Below, piece after piece: positions 7,619-13,784 of a stretch of 15,041 nt of DNA. How positions within the stretch are numbered: the first letter of the stretch is position 1; each line of letters opens with the position of its first letter. Location: assembly GCA_035630195.1 (NCBI GenBank), contig DASQLD010000384.1, positions 1 to 15,041 of the forward strand, written 5' to 3'. The DNA is from DASQDN01 sp035630195. GTDB lineage: Bacteria > Acidobacteriota > Terriglobia > Bryobacterales > Bryobacteraceae. The translations under genes and the position numbers were made by a program. The notes below the pieces were generated by a model, which worked only from the letters and a program-made list of their open reading frames with translations, was not told the DNA's origin and made no database searches.

Positions 7619-8047
7619 CTACAAAGCTTTATGCTGTCCGGACTGGGCCTGTATTTCTGGAAACTTAGCGGCCGCTTGCTGAACATCGTCGGGGAAGTCC
7701 GCGAACTCCTGCACTTGTCGAACCTCGATTATTTCGTTGTCTGAAGCCGGACATCGAGATGCCCATTCGACCGCTTCCTCCCTTGACCTTACCTGAATTA
7801 TCCAGTAGCCGCCAAGCACTTCTTTAGCTTCGGTAAATGGACCGTCTTGAACTTTCGGCTTTCCGCCGGCGAAGGTGACGCGCGCTCCCATGGAGGGAGG
7901 GTGGAGGCCGTCCAGCGCAAGCAACACCCCTGCCTTCTGCAATGATTCGTTATATTTCATCATTGCGGCAACGGCTTTGGCGCTGGGCATCGTTCCTGGC
8001 TCGGCCCTTTCATAGCCTTTCGGGATCATTAGCATCATGAATCGCAT
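7619..8047 (-). CDS. DGPF-domain / YCII-related protein (second copy)
   Basis: A 142-residue YciI-like protein beginning MRFMMLMIPKGYE, with the motif VQDGPFTEAKEVLGGYWIIQV and a following EEAVEWASRCP helix. It belongs to the DGPF group but differs clearly from the copy at 5809-6222, so this is an old family expansion and not a recent duplication. The function of the group is unknown; it is sometimes annotated as PhnB or dehydrogenase-like without evidence. The ATG is preceded by GAGGAGA nine or so bases upstream, a good ribosome binding site. It lies 120 bases downstream of the nsrR-like gene, with a short inverted repeat in its leader, and is probably transcribed separately from the haemoglobin operon. 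Confidence 0.86.
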   Translation of the reverse strand: MRFMMLMIPKGYERAEPGTMPSAKAVAAMMKYNESLQKAGVLLALDGLHPPSMGARVTFAGGKPKVQDGPFTEAKEVLGGYWIIQVRSREEAVEWASRCPASDNEIIEVRQVQEFADFPDDVQQAAAKFPEIQAQSGQHKAL

Positions 8048-8071
8048 TGTCAGGTCTCCTCTAAACTTCCA

Positions 8072-8085
8072 AACACAAGTGTGTT
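8072..8085. promoter_or_regulatory. 14-bp inverted repeat upstream of second DGPF gene
   Basis: AACACA-AG-TGTGTT, two perfect six-base arms with a two-base centre, about 25 bases before the ATG. It is a plausible operator. No regulator can be named, and it does not resemble the NsrR site upstream of the haemoglobin gene. Confidence 0.3.
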
Positions 8086-8167
8086 CTACTGGGACGTCGA
8101 TTTAAGACGATGGAGATCGACAGGTTCGATATTGTTTTGTCTGAATGGGCTTGAGGAGTTCAGGACA

Positions 8168-8632
8168 TCAAGAAGGATCGCCGCTCCACCCGACAAAAGT
8201 GGCGAATGCGCTGGCAATCTTCCGCTGACCCCCGTGATCGAGTATGTCAGCGACGGTGTATTTGTTCAGCGTGGCAAGAAAATCGGCGAGCGCCTCGCGC
8301 AGCATGCCCTGAAGACCGCAAGCGCCGGCGATCGGGCACGTGTTGGTTTTAGCGTCGAAACATTCGGCCAGGCGTAAATTCGGCTCCGCGATCCGAACGA
8401 CCTCCCCGAGGCGAATCAGGTGCGGTTCACGCGCCAGCTTCACGCCTCCCGATCGACCGGCTTGAACATCGACGTAAGCCTGATCGGCAAGCGTCTGGAC
8501 TACGCGCACCAAATGATTCTTTGAGATGCCGTATGCTGCGCTAATTTCTTGCGTCGATATAATCCGGCCTGGATGGGTCCCCAGGTAAACAAGGACGCGT
8601 AGGGCGTAATCGGCATGGAGACTGAGCTGCAC
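8168..8632 (-). CDS. nsrR: Rrf2-family NO-sensing repressor (NsrR-type)
   Basis: DNA-binding regulator carrying a nitric-oxide-sensitive iron-sulfur cluster. The start is taken as GTG at 8632 because this gives the family N-terminus MQLSLHADYALRVLVYL; the frame stays open upstream into the reductase gene, where it is only shadow. The product has 154 residues: a winged helix (about 1-60, STQEISAAYGISKNHLVRVV as recognition region) and a cluster loop with Cys91, Cys99 and Cys105 in ECFDAKTNTCPIAGAC. Asp8 is at the position of the unusual aspartate ligand in NsrR of Streptomyces. IscR has a different cysteine spacing, so NsrR is the better call. The gene is last in an operon behind the haemoglobin and reductase genes, ten bases after the latter, with no clear Shine-Dalgarno, so translational coupling is likely. 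An NsrR-like site at the head of the operon implies autoregulation. Confidence 0.85.
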   Translation of the reverse strand: MQLSLHADYALRVLVYLGTHPGRIISTQEISAAYGISKNHLVRVVQTLADQAYVDVQAGRSGGVKLAREPHLIRLGEVVRIAEPNLRLAECFDAKTNTCPIAGACGLQGMLREALADFLATLNKYTVADILDHGGQRKIASAFATFVGWSGDPS

Positions 8633-8642
8633 GTTTTTTAGT

Positions 8643-9614
8643 CTAGGATGGCTGGGCGGCGGGTACAAAAGCATCCGCATAAATGTCTCGCGACGACATT
8701 CCGCAAAGGAAGAGTTTTTTCTTAAGCATTTGGACCAGCGTGGGATCGCCGCAGACATATCCACGCCATCCACTTAACTTCGGAAAGCGCTTCAGAACAA
8801 CTTGGTCAATGGAGCCAACCGCCACCGCGTCTGATTCTTCCCCGTTTAGAACGGCTGGGGTGTACTCGACGTGCGAATGCAGGCTGGCGAGCCGCCGCAA
8901 TTCATCCACCAGATAAAGCCCGCCTGTGTGAAGAGCTCCATGAAACACGTGAATTGGCCCGCGATGGCCCTGGCGCAGAGCATCGCGCAGGATTCCGTAG
9001 AGGGGAGCGAGACCTGTTCCCGTACCAGCTAGCAGGAGAGGTTGATCTGGGGTGCCCGGCACGTAGAAGCACTCTCCCGAAGGACCAAGAACCGAAACGC
9101 GATCGCCGACAACCGCGCCCTTGTGTAGCCAGCCGCTCATTCTCCCTCCGGCGATTTTGCGAACATGTAGTTCCAGTTCGCCTTCATCAGGTAGATTGGC
9201 AATGGAATAAGATCGAGCCAGGCCGCCTTCCTGAACGATGGTCACATACTGACCCGCGCGGAAATCGATCCGGCCGTCACAGCGAAGACGAACGCGCAAT
9301 ACGTCCGGGCTGAGCAACTCGAGAAGCGTAATTGTCGCGCCGAGCTGAGCGTCGGCCCCGACTTTGCCGATACTGAGATCGCCTTCCGGCCGGCACACGC
9401 AGGAGAGGAAATATCCCTGCGTCTTCCAGGAATCTTTGAGACCTGCTTGTGCTCGGATGGGCACCGGTCCTTGCGTGGCCTGCATAAGACACGATCCGCA
9501 ACTGCCGGCCTTGCACGAATGTGCCGCTTGTATTCCGTTGCGCAGTAAGGCGTCGAGAACGCTCTCCTGCTCCGCAAGATGGTACTTGCGGCCATCAAAC
9601 TCAATTGTCGGCAT
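8643..9614 (-). CDS. [2Fe-2S]-FAD-NAD(P)H reductase, probable partner of the truncated haemoglobin
   Basis: A 323-residue electron-transfer protein of the type seen in bacterial oxygenase systems (BenC-like order). It carries a plant-type ferredoxin domain (1-85; cluster ligands Cys34, Cys39, Cys42 and Cys72, spacing CX4CX2CX29C), an FAD domain (about 90-185; RSYSIAN at 134-140), and an NAD(P) domain (about 190-320; GTGTGLAP at 197-204, CGDP at 288-291, ending IYADAFVP). It would take hydride from NAD(P)H and deliver single electrons through the iron-sulfur centre. No oxygenase is nearby. It lies 11 bases after the truncated haemoglobin and 10 before nsrR, so the inferred job is to re-reduce the ferric haemoglobin after NO dioxygenation, as the reductase half of flavohaemoglobin does. 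The ferredoxin domain is an addition relative to Hmp. Partnership is inferred from the operon. Confidence 0.88.
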   Translation of the reverse strand: MPTIEFDGRKYHLAEQESVLDALLRNGIQAAHSCKAGSCGSCLMQATQGPVPIRAQAGLKDSWKTQGYFLSCVCRPEGDLSIGKVGADAQLGATITLLELLSPDVLRVRLRCDGRIDFRAGQYVTIVQEGGLARSYSIANLPDEGELELHVRKIAGGRMSGWLHKGAVVGDRVSVLGPSGECFYVPGTPDQPLLLAGTGTGLAPLYGILRDALRQGHRGPIHVFHGALHTGGLYLVDELRRLASLHSHVEYTPAVLNGEESDAVAVGSIDQVVLKRFPKLSGWRGYVCGDPTLVQMLKKKLFLCGMSSRDIYADAFVPAAQPS

Positions 9615-9625
9615 TGGTGTTTTGA

Positions 9626-10015
9626 TTAGCGGTTCAATACGTCGGCCCTGGCAGATTCCGCAATGTCTGCGACACGTTTAATCAAGTGTTCCGGGGCGCC
9701 TACTTCGCGCAGACTCTCACCGAGAAGCTCGATAACGGCGTCGACGTGAGAATCATTCAATCCTCGTGCCACAAGATGCGCGTGGCCCTGGCGCATATCC
9801 TTCCCGGTGTAGGCTACCGGCCCGCCGAACACCATCGTCAGAAATGCTCTTTGCTTGCCGATCTGTCGGTCCATATCGACATCGTCGAAGAAGGAGCTGA
9901 CGCGGTCGTCGGTGAGCACTTTACGGTAAAAGACATCCACAGCGGCATTTACCGCAGCTTCGCCACCCAACTCTTCGTAAAGGGTCTTCGCAGAACCAAA
10001 TTCCATAATATGCAT
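9626..10015 (-). CDS. glbN: Group I truncated haemoglobin (trHbN-type), probable NO dioxygenase
   Basis: A 2-on-2 haem protein of 129 residues. Aligned by spacing to Mycobacterium tuberculosis trHbN, every key residue falls in place: Tyr30 (B10), Phe43 (CD1), Gln51 (E7), Gln55 (E11) and proximal His78 (F8). Tyr B10 with Gln E11 is the distal pair that supports fast O2 binding and NO dioxygenation to nitrate. The start may be ATG at 10015 or the ATG three codons later at 10006; neither has a Shine-Dalgarno sequence. An NsrR-type operator (10010-10026) overlaps the first ATG, which favours either a leaderless transcript or the second start. It is first in an operon with a reductase and nsrR, which argues strongly for NO detoxification over oxygen storage. 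Confidence 0.9.
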   Translation of the reverse strand: MHIMEFGSAKTLYEELGGEAAVNAAVDVFYRKVLTDDRVSSFFDDVDMDRQIGKQRAFLTMVFGGPVAYTGKDMRQGHAHLVARGLNDSHVDAVIELLGESLREVGAPEHLIKRVADIAESARADVLNR

Positions 10016-10026
10016 TTAGAATGCAA
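10010..10026 (-). promoter_or_regulatory. NsrR-type operator at the start of the haemoglobin operon
   Basis: On the minus strand the 17-mer TTGCATTCTAAATGCAT matches the published NsrR consensus ATGYATTT-N-AAATRCAT at 14 of 16 defined positions. It contains a perfect 6-bp dyad, TGCATT-CTA-AATGCA. A TTGACA (-35 consensus) lies at 10047-10042, 16-18 bases upstream of the first half-site, so the operator covers the expected -10 and start region. With an NsrR-type gene third in the same operon, this is a self-consistent NO-derepressed circuit. Confidence 0.65.
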
Positions 10027-10078
10027 CATTTATCCTGCCCGTGTCAAGCCGTACTTTAGTGCTGATTTTGGGGTCCTG

Positions 10079-10106
10079 TTGATCGCGATCCACATGATCC
10101 TATAAG
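10079..10106 (+). promoter_or_regulatory. Promoter of the 5'-3' exonuclease gene
   Basis: TTGATC (10079-10084) and TATAAG (10101-10106) are separated by 16 bases, matching the -35 and -10 consensus at four and five of six positions. The predicted transcript start near 10113 leaves a short leader holding GGAGG (10115-10119), and excludes the TTG at 10108 as a start codon. Confidence 0.5.
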
Positions 10107-10125
10107 GTTGTGCTGGAGGCTCTTC

Positions 10126-11004
10126 CTGGAAGTCCATCTCGTCGACGGTACATATGAATTGTTTCGGTATTTCTACGCCATGCCTTCGGCGCGCGACCGG
10201 GACGGCCGTGAGGTAGGAGCGGTTCGTGGTGTCCTCGCATCTTTACTTGGCATGATCAAGGCCGGCGCGACACACGTAGCTGTTGCCACAGACCATGTCA
10301 TCGAATCATTCCGCAACGATCTCTGGCCAGGTTACAAGACGGGTGACGGGATCGAACCCAACCTGCTATCGCAATTCCCGCTCCTCGAAGAAGTGCTTTC
10401 GGCAGCCGGCATTGTCGTTTGGCCCATGGTTCAGTTCGAGGCAGACGATGCGCTAGCTGCGGCGGCGGTTGCTGCATCCCGTGACACACGCGTGGACCGC
10501 GTCATTGTTTGCACCCCGGACAAGGATCTTGCGCAATGTGTCAGCGGCACGCGCATCGTGCAACTGAGCCGCAGAACACGAACAACAATCGATGAAGCAG
10601 GTGTCATCGAAAAGTTCGGCGTCGCGCCGGCGTCTATACCTGACTACCTCGCGCTCGTCGGCGACTCGGCCGATGGTTATCCGGGACTACCGGGATGGGG
10701 AGCGAAATCGGCCGCTGCCGTTCTCGCTAAATTTAGCCATCTCGAATCGATTCCAACGGACTGGCGTGAATGGCAGGTAAACGTTGCGAAGGCCAGTGTG
10801 CTTGCGGACACACTTGCGCGCGAAAACGAGAAGGCGATGTTGTTCCGTGTCCTGGCGACGCTCCGGACCGATATTGCGCTGTTTGACGATGTGGAATCGC
10901 TGCGATGGAATGGCTCCACTTCTTCGTTTCCTGAAATCGCGGAAAAACTCGATACCGCCGTAACCGTAAAGAATGCTCCTCGCGCGACCTTGCCGAGGAA
11001 TTGA
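10126..11004 (+). CDS. Stand-alone 5'-3' exonuclease (PolA N-terminal/FEN family)
   Basis: A metal-dependent 5' nuclease resembling the N-terminal domain of DNA polymerase I, without a polymerase part (292 residues). Metal-binding and helical-arch elements are present in order: HLVDGTYELFR near the N-terminus, SFRNDLWPGYK, FEADDALAAAA, CTPDKDLAQ, and the helix-three-turn-helix GDSADGYPGLPGWGAKSA. It would trim flaps or 5' ends in replication or repair. The start is read as CTG at 10126: GGAGG lies six bases before it, the family N-terminus then begins directly (xEVHLVDGTYELFR), and the apparent promoter overlaps the only other upstream start, TTG at 10108. The next ATG would remove the first metal-binding aspartate. 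The gene is divergent from the haemoglobin operon, and its promoter lies about 55 bases from the NsrR site. Polymerase I is not in the window. Confidence 0.87.
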   Translation: MEVHLVDGTYELFRYFYAMPSARDRDGREVGAVRGVLASLLGMIKAGATHVAVATDHVIESFRNDLWPGYKTGDGIEPNLLSQFPLLEEVLSAAGIVVWPMVQFEADDALAAAAVAASRDTRVDRVIVCTPDKDLAQCVSGTRIVQLSRRTRTTIDEAGVIEKFGVAPASIPDYLALVGDSADGYPGLPGWGAKSAAAVLAKFSHLESIPTDWREWQVNVAKASVLADTLARENEKAMLFRVLATLRTDIALFDDVESLRWNGSTSSFPEIAEKLDTAVTVKNAPRATLPRN

Positions 11005-11049
11005 CCAAAGACAGAGATTCGGTACGGGCGAAGGCAACTTGCATCTTAC

Positions 11050-11076
11050 CTCGATATCAAGCATCTCTATATCAAG
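11050..11076 (+). promoter_or_regulatory. Tandem dyad operators over the MarR-gene promoter
   Basis: CTCGATATCAAG (11050-11061) and CTCTATATCAAG (11065-11076) are 11 of 12 identical, with a 15-base period. Each is an imperfect dyad resembling the CTCGA-nn-TCGAG core of the Bacillus MhqR operator. The second covers a -10-like TATATC (11068-11073) that ends six bases before the MarR ATG. Autoregulation by the adjacent MarR protein is the simplest reading. Confidence 0.5.
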
Positions 11077-11079
11077 CTA

Positions 11080-11562
11080 ATGACGGACGCCATCGTGAAA
11101 GACAACAAGGTGCTTGGCCAGTCGACGCAGGGGGTGCACCTTTGGCTGCTGCTATGGAAGGCCGCTAAAGCGATGGAAACTATGGCGCGCCGCAGTGTCG
11201 AAGCAACCGGACTATGCCTGAGTGATTTTGGGATTCTCGAAGCGCTGCTCCATAAGGGTCCGCTGTCCGTCAGCGTACTCGGAAAGACGGTCCTTCTCAG
11301 TAGTGGATCGATTACCGCGGCAGTTGACCGGCTTCAGCGCGAAGGCTTGGTCAAGCGAGCCAACTCTCAGACGGATCGTCGATCCCGGATTGTGCATCTA
11401 ACTTCGGCAGGAACGAAACTCATCCGGCGGCTTTTCGCTGAGCATGCGCGCGATATGGAGCACGCGTTCTCACCGCTCACCAAGTCCGAGCGTGAGGCCA
11501 CCGGTAACCTGCTGCGCAAGCTGGGACGAGCCGTGGAATCGCGCAACAAAGAGATCAGATAA
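11080..11562 (+). CDS. MarR-family transcriptional regulator
   Basis: A 160-residue dimeric winged-helix regulator. Helical dimerisation segments flank a DNA-binding core of about residues 45-110: GLCLSDFGILEALLHKGP, the recognition helix SSGSITAAVDRLQREGLV, and the wing with the MarR signature TDRRSRIVHLT (98-108). Cys46 is its only cysteine; a redox or electrophile sensing role is possible but not shown. The pirin ATG follows ten bases after its stop, with AAGGAG overlapping the stop codon, and an FMN reductase comes next. This gene order resembles MarR-controlled quinone and electrophile response operons. No Shine-Dalgarno is seen before the ATG, and a -10-like hexamer lies six bases upstream, suggesting a leaderless transcript. 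The tandem dyads at 11050-11076 suggest it represses itself and the two genes behind it. Confidence 0.88.
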   Translation: MTDAIVKDNKVLGQSTQGVHLWLLLWKAAKAMETMARRSVEATGLCLSDFGILEALLHKGPLSVSVLGKTVLLSSGSITAAVDRLQREGLVKRANSQTDRRSRIVHLTSAGTKLIRRLFAEHARDMEHAFSPLTKSEREATGNLLRKLGRAVESRNKEIR

Positions 11563-11572
11563 GGAGATGAAA

Positions 11573-12439
11573 ATGTCAGAGCTAAAGAAAGTGTTAGGAG
11601 TTTACGGGTCAGCGTCACAGCACTGGGTGGGAGACGGGTTTCCGGTCCGGACGCTCCTTCCCGCCAGAGGAGCAGCAGAGATAAGTCCATTCCTGATGTT
11701 GGATTATGCCGGCCCCGCCCGGTTCGAACCGGCAACGCGACCCCGTGGCGTCGAGCAACATCCCCATCGCGGCTTCGAGACAGTTACGATCGCCTATCAA
11801 GGCAGCGTCGATCACCGTGATTCCGGAGGAAACTCGGGCACGATCAATCCTGGCGACGTCCAGTGGATGACGGCCGCCTCCGGGGTGGTGCATGAGGAGA
11901 AACACGGGAAGGAGTTCACTGAAGCAGGGGGCGACTTCGAGATGGTACAGCTCTGGGTGAATCTACCTAAGGCGAATAAAATGACTGAACCTCGATATCA
12001 GGGCATTCTCAGTGCACAGATCCCAAGAGTGGACGTCGGGACGGGCGCTGTTGCGCGTGTGATTGCCGGCAGCCTCGGTGACACAAAGGGACCGGCCAGA
12101 ACATTCACCCCGGTGAATGTCTTTGACCTCCGGCTGGAGAAGGGCGCGAAGGGCCAAGTCAATCTGCCTGAAGGCCATAATTCCGCCGTCGTGCTGCTGC
12201 AAGGTGACCTGCTCGTAAATGGGTCATCCAGATTGAATGGTGATTCGCGAGTGGCGCTGCTGAGCCGTACCGGAGAAACCGTATCGCTCGAGGCGCCGGC
12301 TGCAGCCACAGTTCTCGTTCTCAGTGGCGAGCCGATTAACGAACCGGTCGCCAGCTACGGGCCGTTCGTTATGAACACGCAGGACGAGTTGCGGCAGGCA
12401 GTCGAAGATTATCAAGCGGGAAGAATGGGACATCTCTAA
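11573..12439 (+). CDS. Pirin-family bicupin protein
   Basis: A 288-residue double-cupin protein. The N-terminal cupin holds the conserved metal ligands His63, His65, His107 and Glu109 in EQHPHRGFETVT and GVVHEE, with the NSGTINPGDVQWMTA block between them. The C-terminal cupin is the pirin-C domain ending SYGPFVMNTQDELRQAVEDY. Bacterial pirins such as YhhW have quercetin 2,3-dioxygenase activity and others act as redox-linked regulators; which applies here is unknown. The frame is open upstream into the MarR gene, but the ATG at 11573 has AAGGAG six bases before it, and the ATG two codons earlier is too close to that site. It sits between a MarR regulator and an FMN reductase, with 17 bases to the latter, and is clearly in one operon with both. 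Confidence 0.9.
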   Translation: MSELKKVLGVYGSASQHWVGDGFPVRTLLPARGAAEISPFLMLDYAGPARFEPATRPRGVEQHPHRGFETVTIAYQGSVDHRDSGGNSGTINPGDVQWMTAASGVVHEEKHGKEFTEAGGDFEMVQLWVNLPKANKMTEPRYQGILSAQIPRVDVGTGAVARVIAGSLGDTKGPARTFTPVNVFDLRLEKGAKGQVNLPEGHNSAVVLLQGDLLVNGSSRLNGDSRVALLSRTGETVSLEAPAAATVLVLSGEPINEPVASYGPFVMNTQDELRQAVEDYQAGRMGHL

Positions 12440-12456
12440 AGGGGAGGTGACTCGCG

Positions 12457-13029
12457 ATGATTAAGCTTGTCGGCATCTCAGGCAGCTTGCGCGCCGGATC
12501 GTATAATTCGGCTCTGCTGCGATCTGCGGCGCAGTTGCTGGACGGCGAAACTGCCCAGCTCGAAATCGCCTCGATTCGAGGGATTCCGTTGTATGACGGC
12601 GACCTCGAAGCTTCAGAGGGGATTCCGCAGACAGTTCGAGATCTCAAGGGTCGTATCCTTGCGTGCGACGGACTGTTGCTGGCAACTCCCGAGTACAACA
12701 ACGGAGTTCCCGGAGTGCTCAAGAATGCGATCGATTGGTTGTCTCGGCCTTCTTCCGATATCGCAAAGGTTTTCGGAGGCCGATCCGTCGCTGTAGTAGG
12801 TGCTACGCCAGGAGGGTTTGGCACTCTCCTAGCGCAAAGCGCCTGGCTTCCCGTGTTGCGAACCCTCGGAACACGTGTCTGGTTCGGTGGGCGGCTTCTC
12901 GTGCCTCGTGCTCACCAGTCCTTTAACGAAAGCGGCGAGCTGGTCAATGACGCTGTACGCAATCAGCTGCGTGACTTCCTACACGGATTTGTCCAATTCG
13001 TTGAGGCGAACTCCCGCAGCCGGTCGTAA
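12457..13029 (+). CDS. NAD(P)H-dependent FMN reductase (ChrR/azoreductase-like)
   Basis: A 190-residue flavodoxin-fold enzyme. The FMN phosphate loop GSLRAGSYN (9-17) and the signature PEYNNGVPGVLKNAIDW (78-94) place it in the NADPH-dependent FMN reductase group with ChrR and YieF. These enzymes reduce quinones by two electrons and can also act on azo dyes and chromate, which protects against redox cycling. The translation signal is very strong: GGAGGTGA (12443-12450), eight bases complementary to the 16S rRNA tail, six bases before the ATG. This suggests higher output than the two genes before it. It is the last gene of the MarR-pirin operon. About 750 bases without a confident gene follow. 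Confidence 0.9.
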   Translation: MIKLVGISGSLRAGSYNSALLRSAAQLLDGETAQLEIASIRGIPLYDGDLEASEGIPQTVRDLKGRILACDGLLLATPEYNNGVPGVLKNAIDWLSRPSSDIAKVFGGRSVAVVGATPGGFGTLLAQSAWLPVLRTLGTRVWFGGRLLVPRAHQSFNESGELVNDAVRNQLRDFLHGFVQFVEANSRSRS

Positions 13030-13185
13030 AGTATCCGGCGATGATGAGTCGCTCGATGCCTCCAGCAAGTGCATGCATTTACCTTGGGCATGTCGGCTTG
13101 AGCGTGAGTCATTCCTTTGCACAGATCTTCGGACAAGCGTAGCCCCATGCAGATTGAAGCGTCGAAAGAAACGGAGCCAAGACGA

Positions 13186-13237
13186 AAGGCCGTCACGAAG
13201 GAAGGACGTCCTCAAAAACGCTTTTCGTCGCGGCCTT
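13186..13237. repeat. Long imperfect stem-loop downstream of the FMN reductase gene
   Basis: Bases 13186-13200 pair with 13223-13237: fifteen positions with one C-C mismatch, including two G-U pairs if transcribed from the plus strand. The loop contains the palindrome GGACGTCC. It lies about 160 bases after the operon end without a U-tract, so it could be a late terminator, a structured RNA or an operator. Confidence 0.45.
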
Positions 13238-13270
13238 ACTTCGCACAAATCCGTAGCTATCGATGGCGAA

Positions 13271-13462
13271 TCAAGGGACGAATGTGAATAATTCCAAAAT
13301 GAGTTCGACACGTTTCAACCAGTGATTTTTGTCGAAGAACGCCTTGTCGTTGAAATGGCACGTTGCCCATGGCGCGTCGAACGGATCTGGAAGATGCAGG
13401 TGTCCGTCGTCCGCGGCCATCGAGGAGCAATATGACCAGACCGACATGGCCTCGCCAGGCAT
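13271..13462 (-). pseudogene. Possible gene fragment
   Basis: A 63-codon frame whose C-terminal half (LHLPDPFDAPWATCHFNDK, then AFFDKNHWLKRVELILELF) has the amino-acid balance of a real folded protein, unlike its neighbours on either strand. No start signal is visible and no family is recognised. It may be the remnant of a longer gene, or chance. Confidence 0.3.
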
Positions 13463-13641
13463 GCCCTCACGTCTCGCGCAACTCGACCTTCAATGCCTCG
13501 CCCAACTCGAAACCCGCACAACCTGCAGATTAAAATGCGCGCTGCGCTCTTACAACGAGATCCGGGATTTCCGCGCGAGCCTATGCTCCGTAGCCGCAGG
13601 GCCAAGTCTGCCAAGTCCAGCCGTCAAGAAACGCCGATAAT

Positions 13642-13749
13642 ATGGCCATCATGCGAGGTCTCACGCACTTTCCCGAGGCGTGGGCAGCCGTCATTGCCGA
13701 ACTCGACCTCATCGATCCATCACGAGGTCCCAGCGCACGGCCGGCTTAG
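13642..13749 (+). CDS. Small hypothetical ORF (35 codons)
   Basis: The frame reads MAIMRGLTHFPEAWAAVIAE and continues through LDLIDPSRG to a stop. Its composition and codons look like coding sequence, but there is no Shine-Dalgarno sequence and no recognised family. It could be a small protein or part of a decayed gene. Confidence 0.22.
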   Translation: MAIMRGLTHFPEAWAAVIAELDLIDPSRGPSARPA

Positions 13750-13771
13750 TCTCGCGCTTGAAACCCCGTAG

Positions 13772-13777
13772 TATACT
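13772..13777 (+). promoter_or_regulatory. -10 element of the dipeptidase gene
   Basis: TATACT matches the -10 consensus at five of six positions and ends seven bases before the ATG at 13785, so transcription should begin at or just before the start codon. No convincing -35 lies at normal spacing; TTGAAA at 13758 is too close. Confidence 0.45.
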
Positions 13778-13784
13778 TCGTCGC

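Larger units (their letters stand above)
13030..13784. other. Stretch without a confident gene
   Basis: This is the only long gap in the window. It contains a stem-loop (13186-13237), a 63-codon minus-strand reading frame with coding-like composition (13271-13462), a 35-codon plus-strand frame (13642-13749) and the dipeptidase promoter. Overlapping frames on both strands are arginine- and serine-rich, as expected of shadows. It may be a decayed gene or small-RNA region; nothing in it is recognised. Confidence 0.6.

Noticed and set aside
8633..8773. Longer N-terminus for the NsrR-like protein, from ATG at 8773
   Set aside because: The extra 47 residues overlap the reductase coding sequence and have no family counterpart; the GTG at 8632 gives the exact Rrf2 N-terminus.
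11444..11572. Longer N-terminus for the pirin, starting inside the MarR gene
   Set aside because: The Ser/Arg/Pro-rich extension is a frame shadow of MarR, and AAGGAG is correctly spaced for the ATG at 11573.
11989..12000. A further copy of the MarR operator half (ACCTCGATATCA) inside the pirin gene
   Set aside because: It encodes ordinary pirin residues, lacks the AAG end of the dyad and is far from any promoter; probably chance.
12369..12824. 151-codon minus-strand frame over the FMN reductase gene
   Set aside because: Antisense shadow of a complete flavodoxin-fold protein; Ser/Pro/Arg-rich and without a ribosome site.
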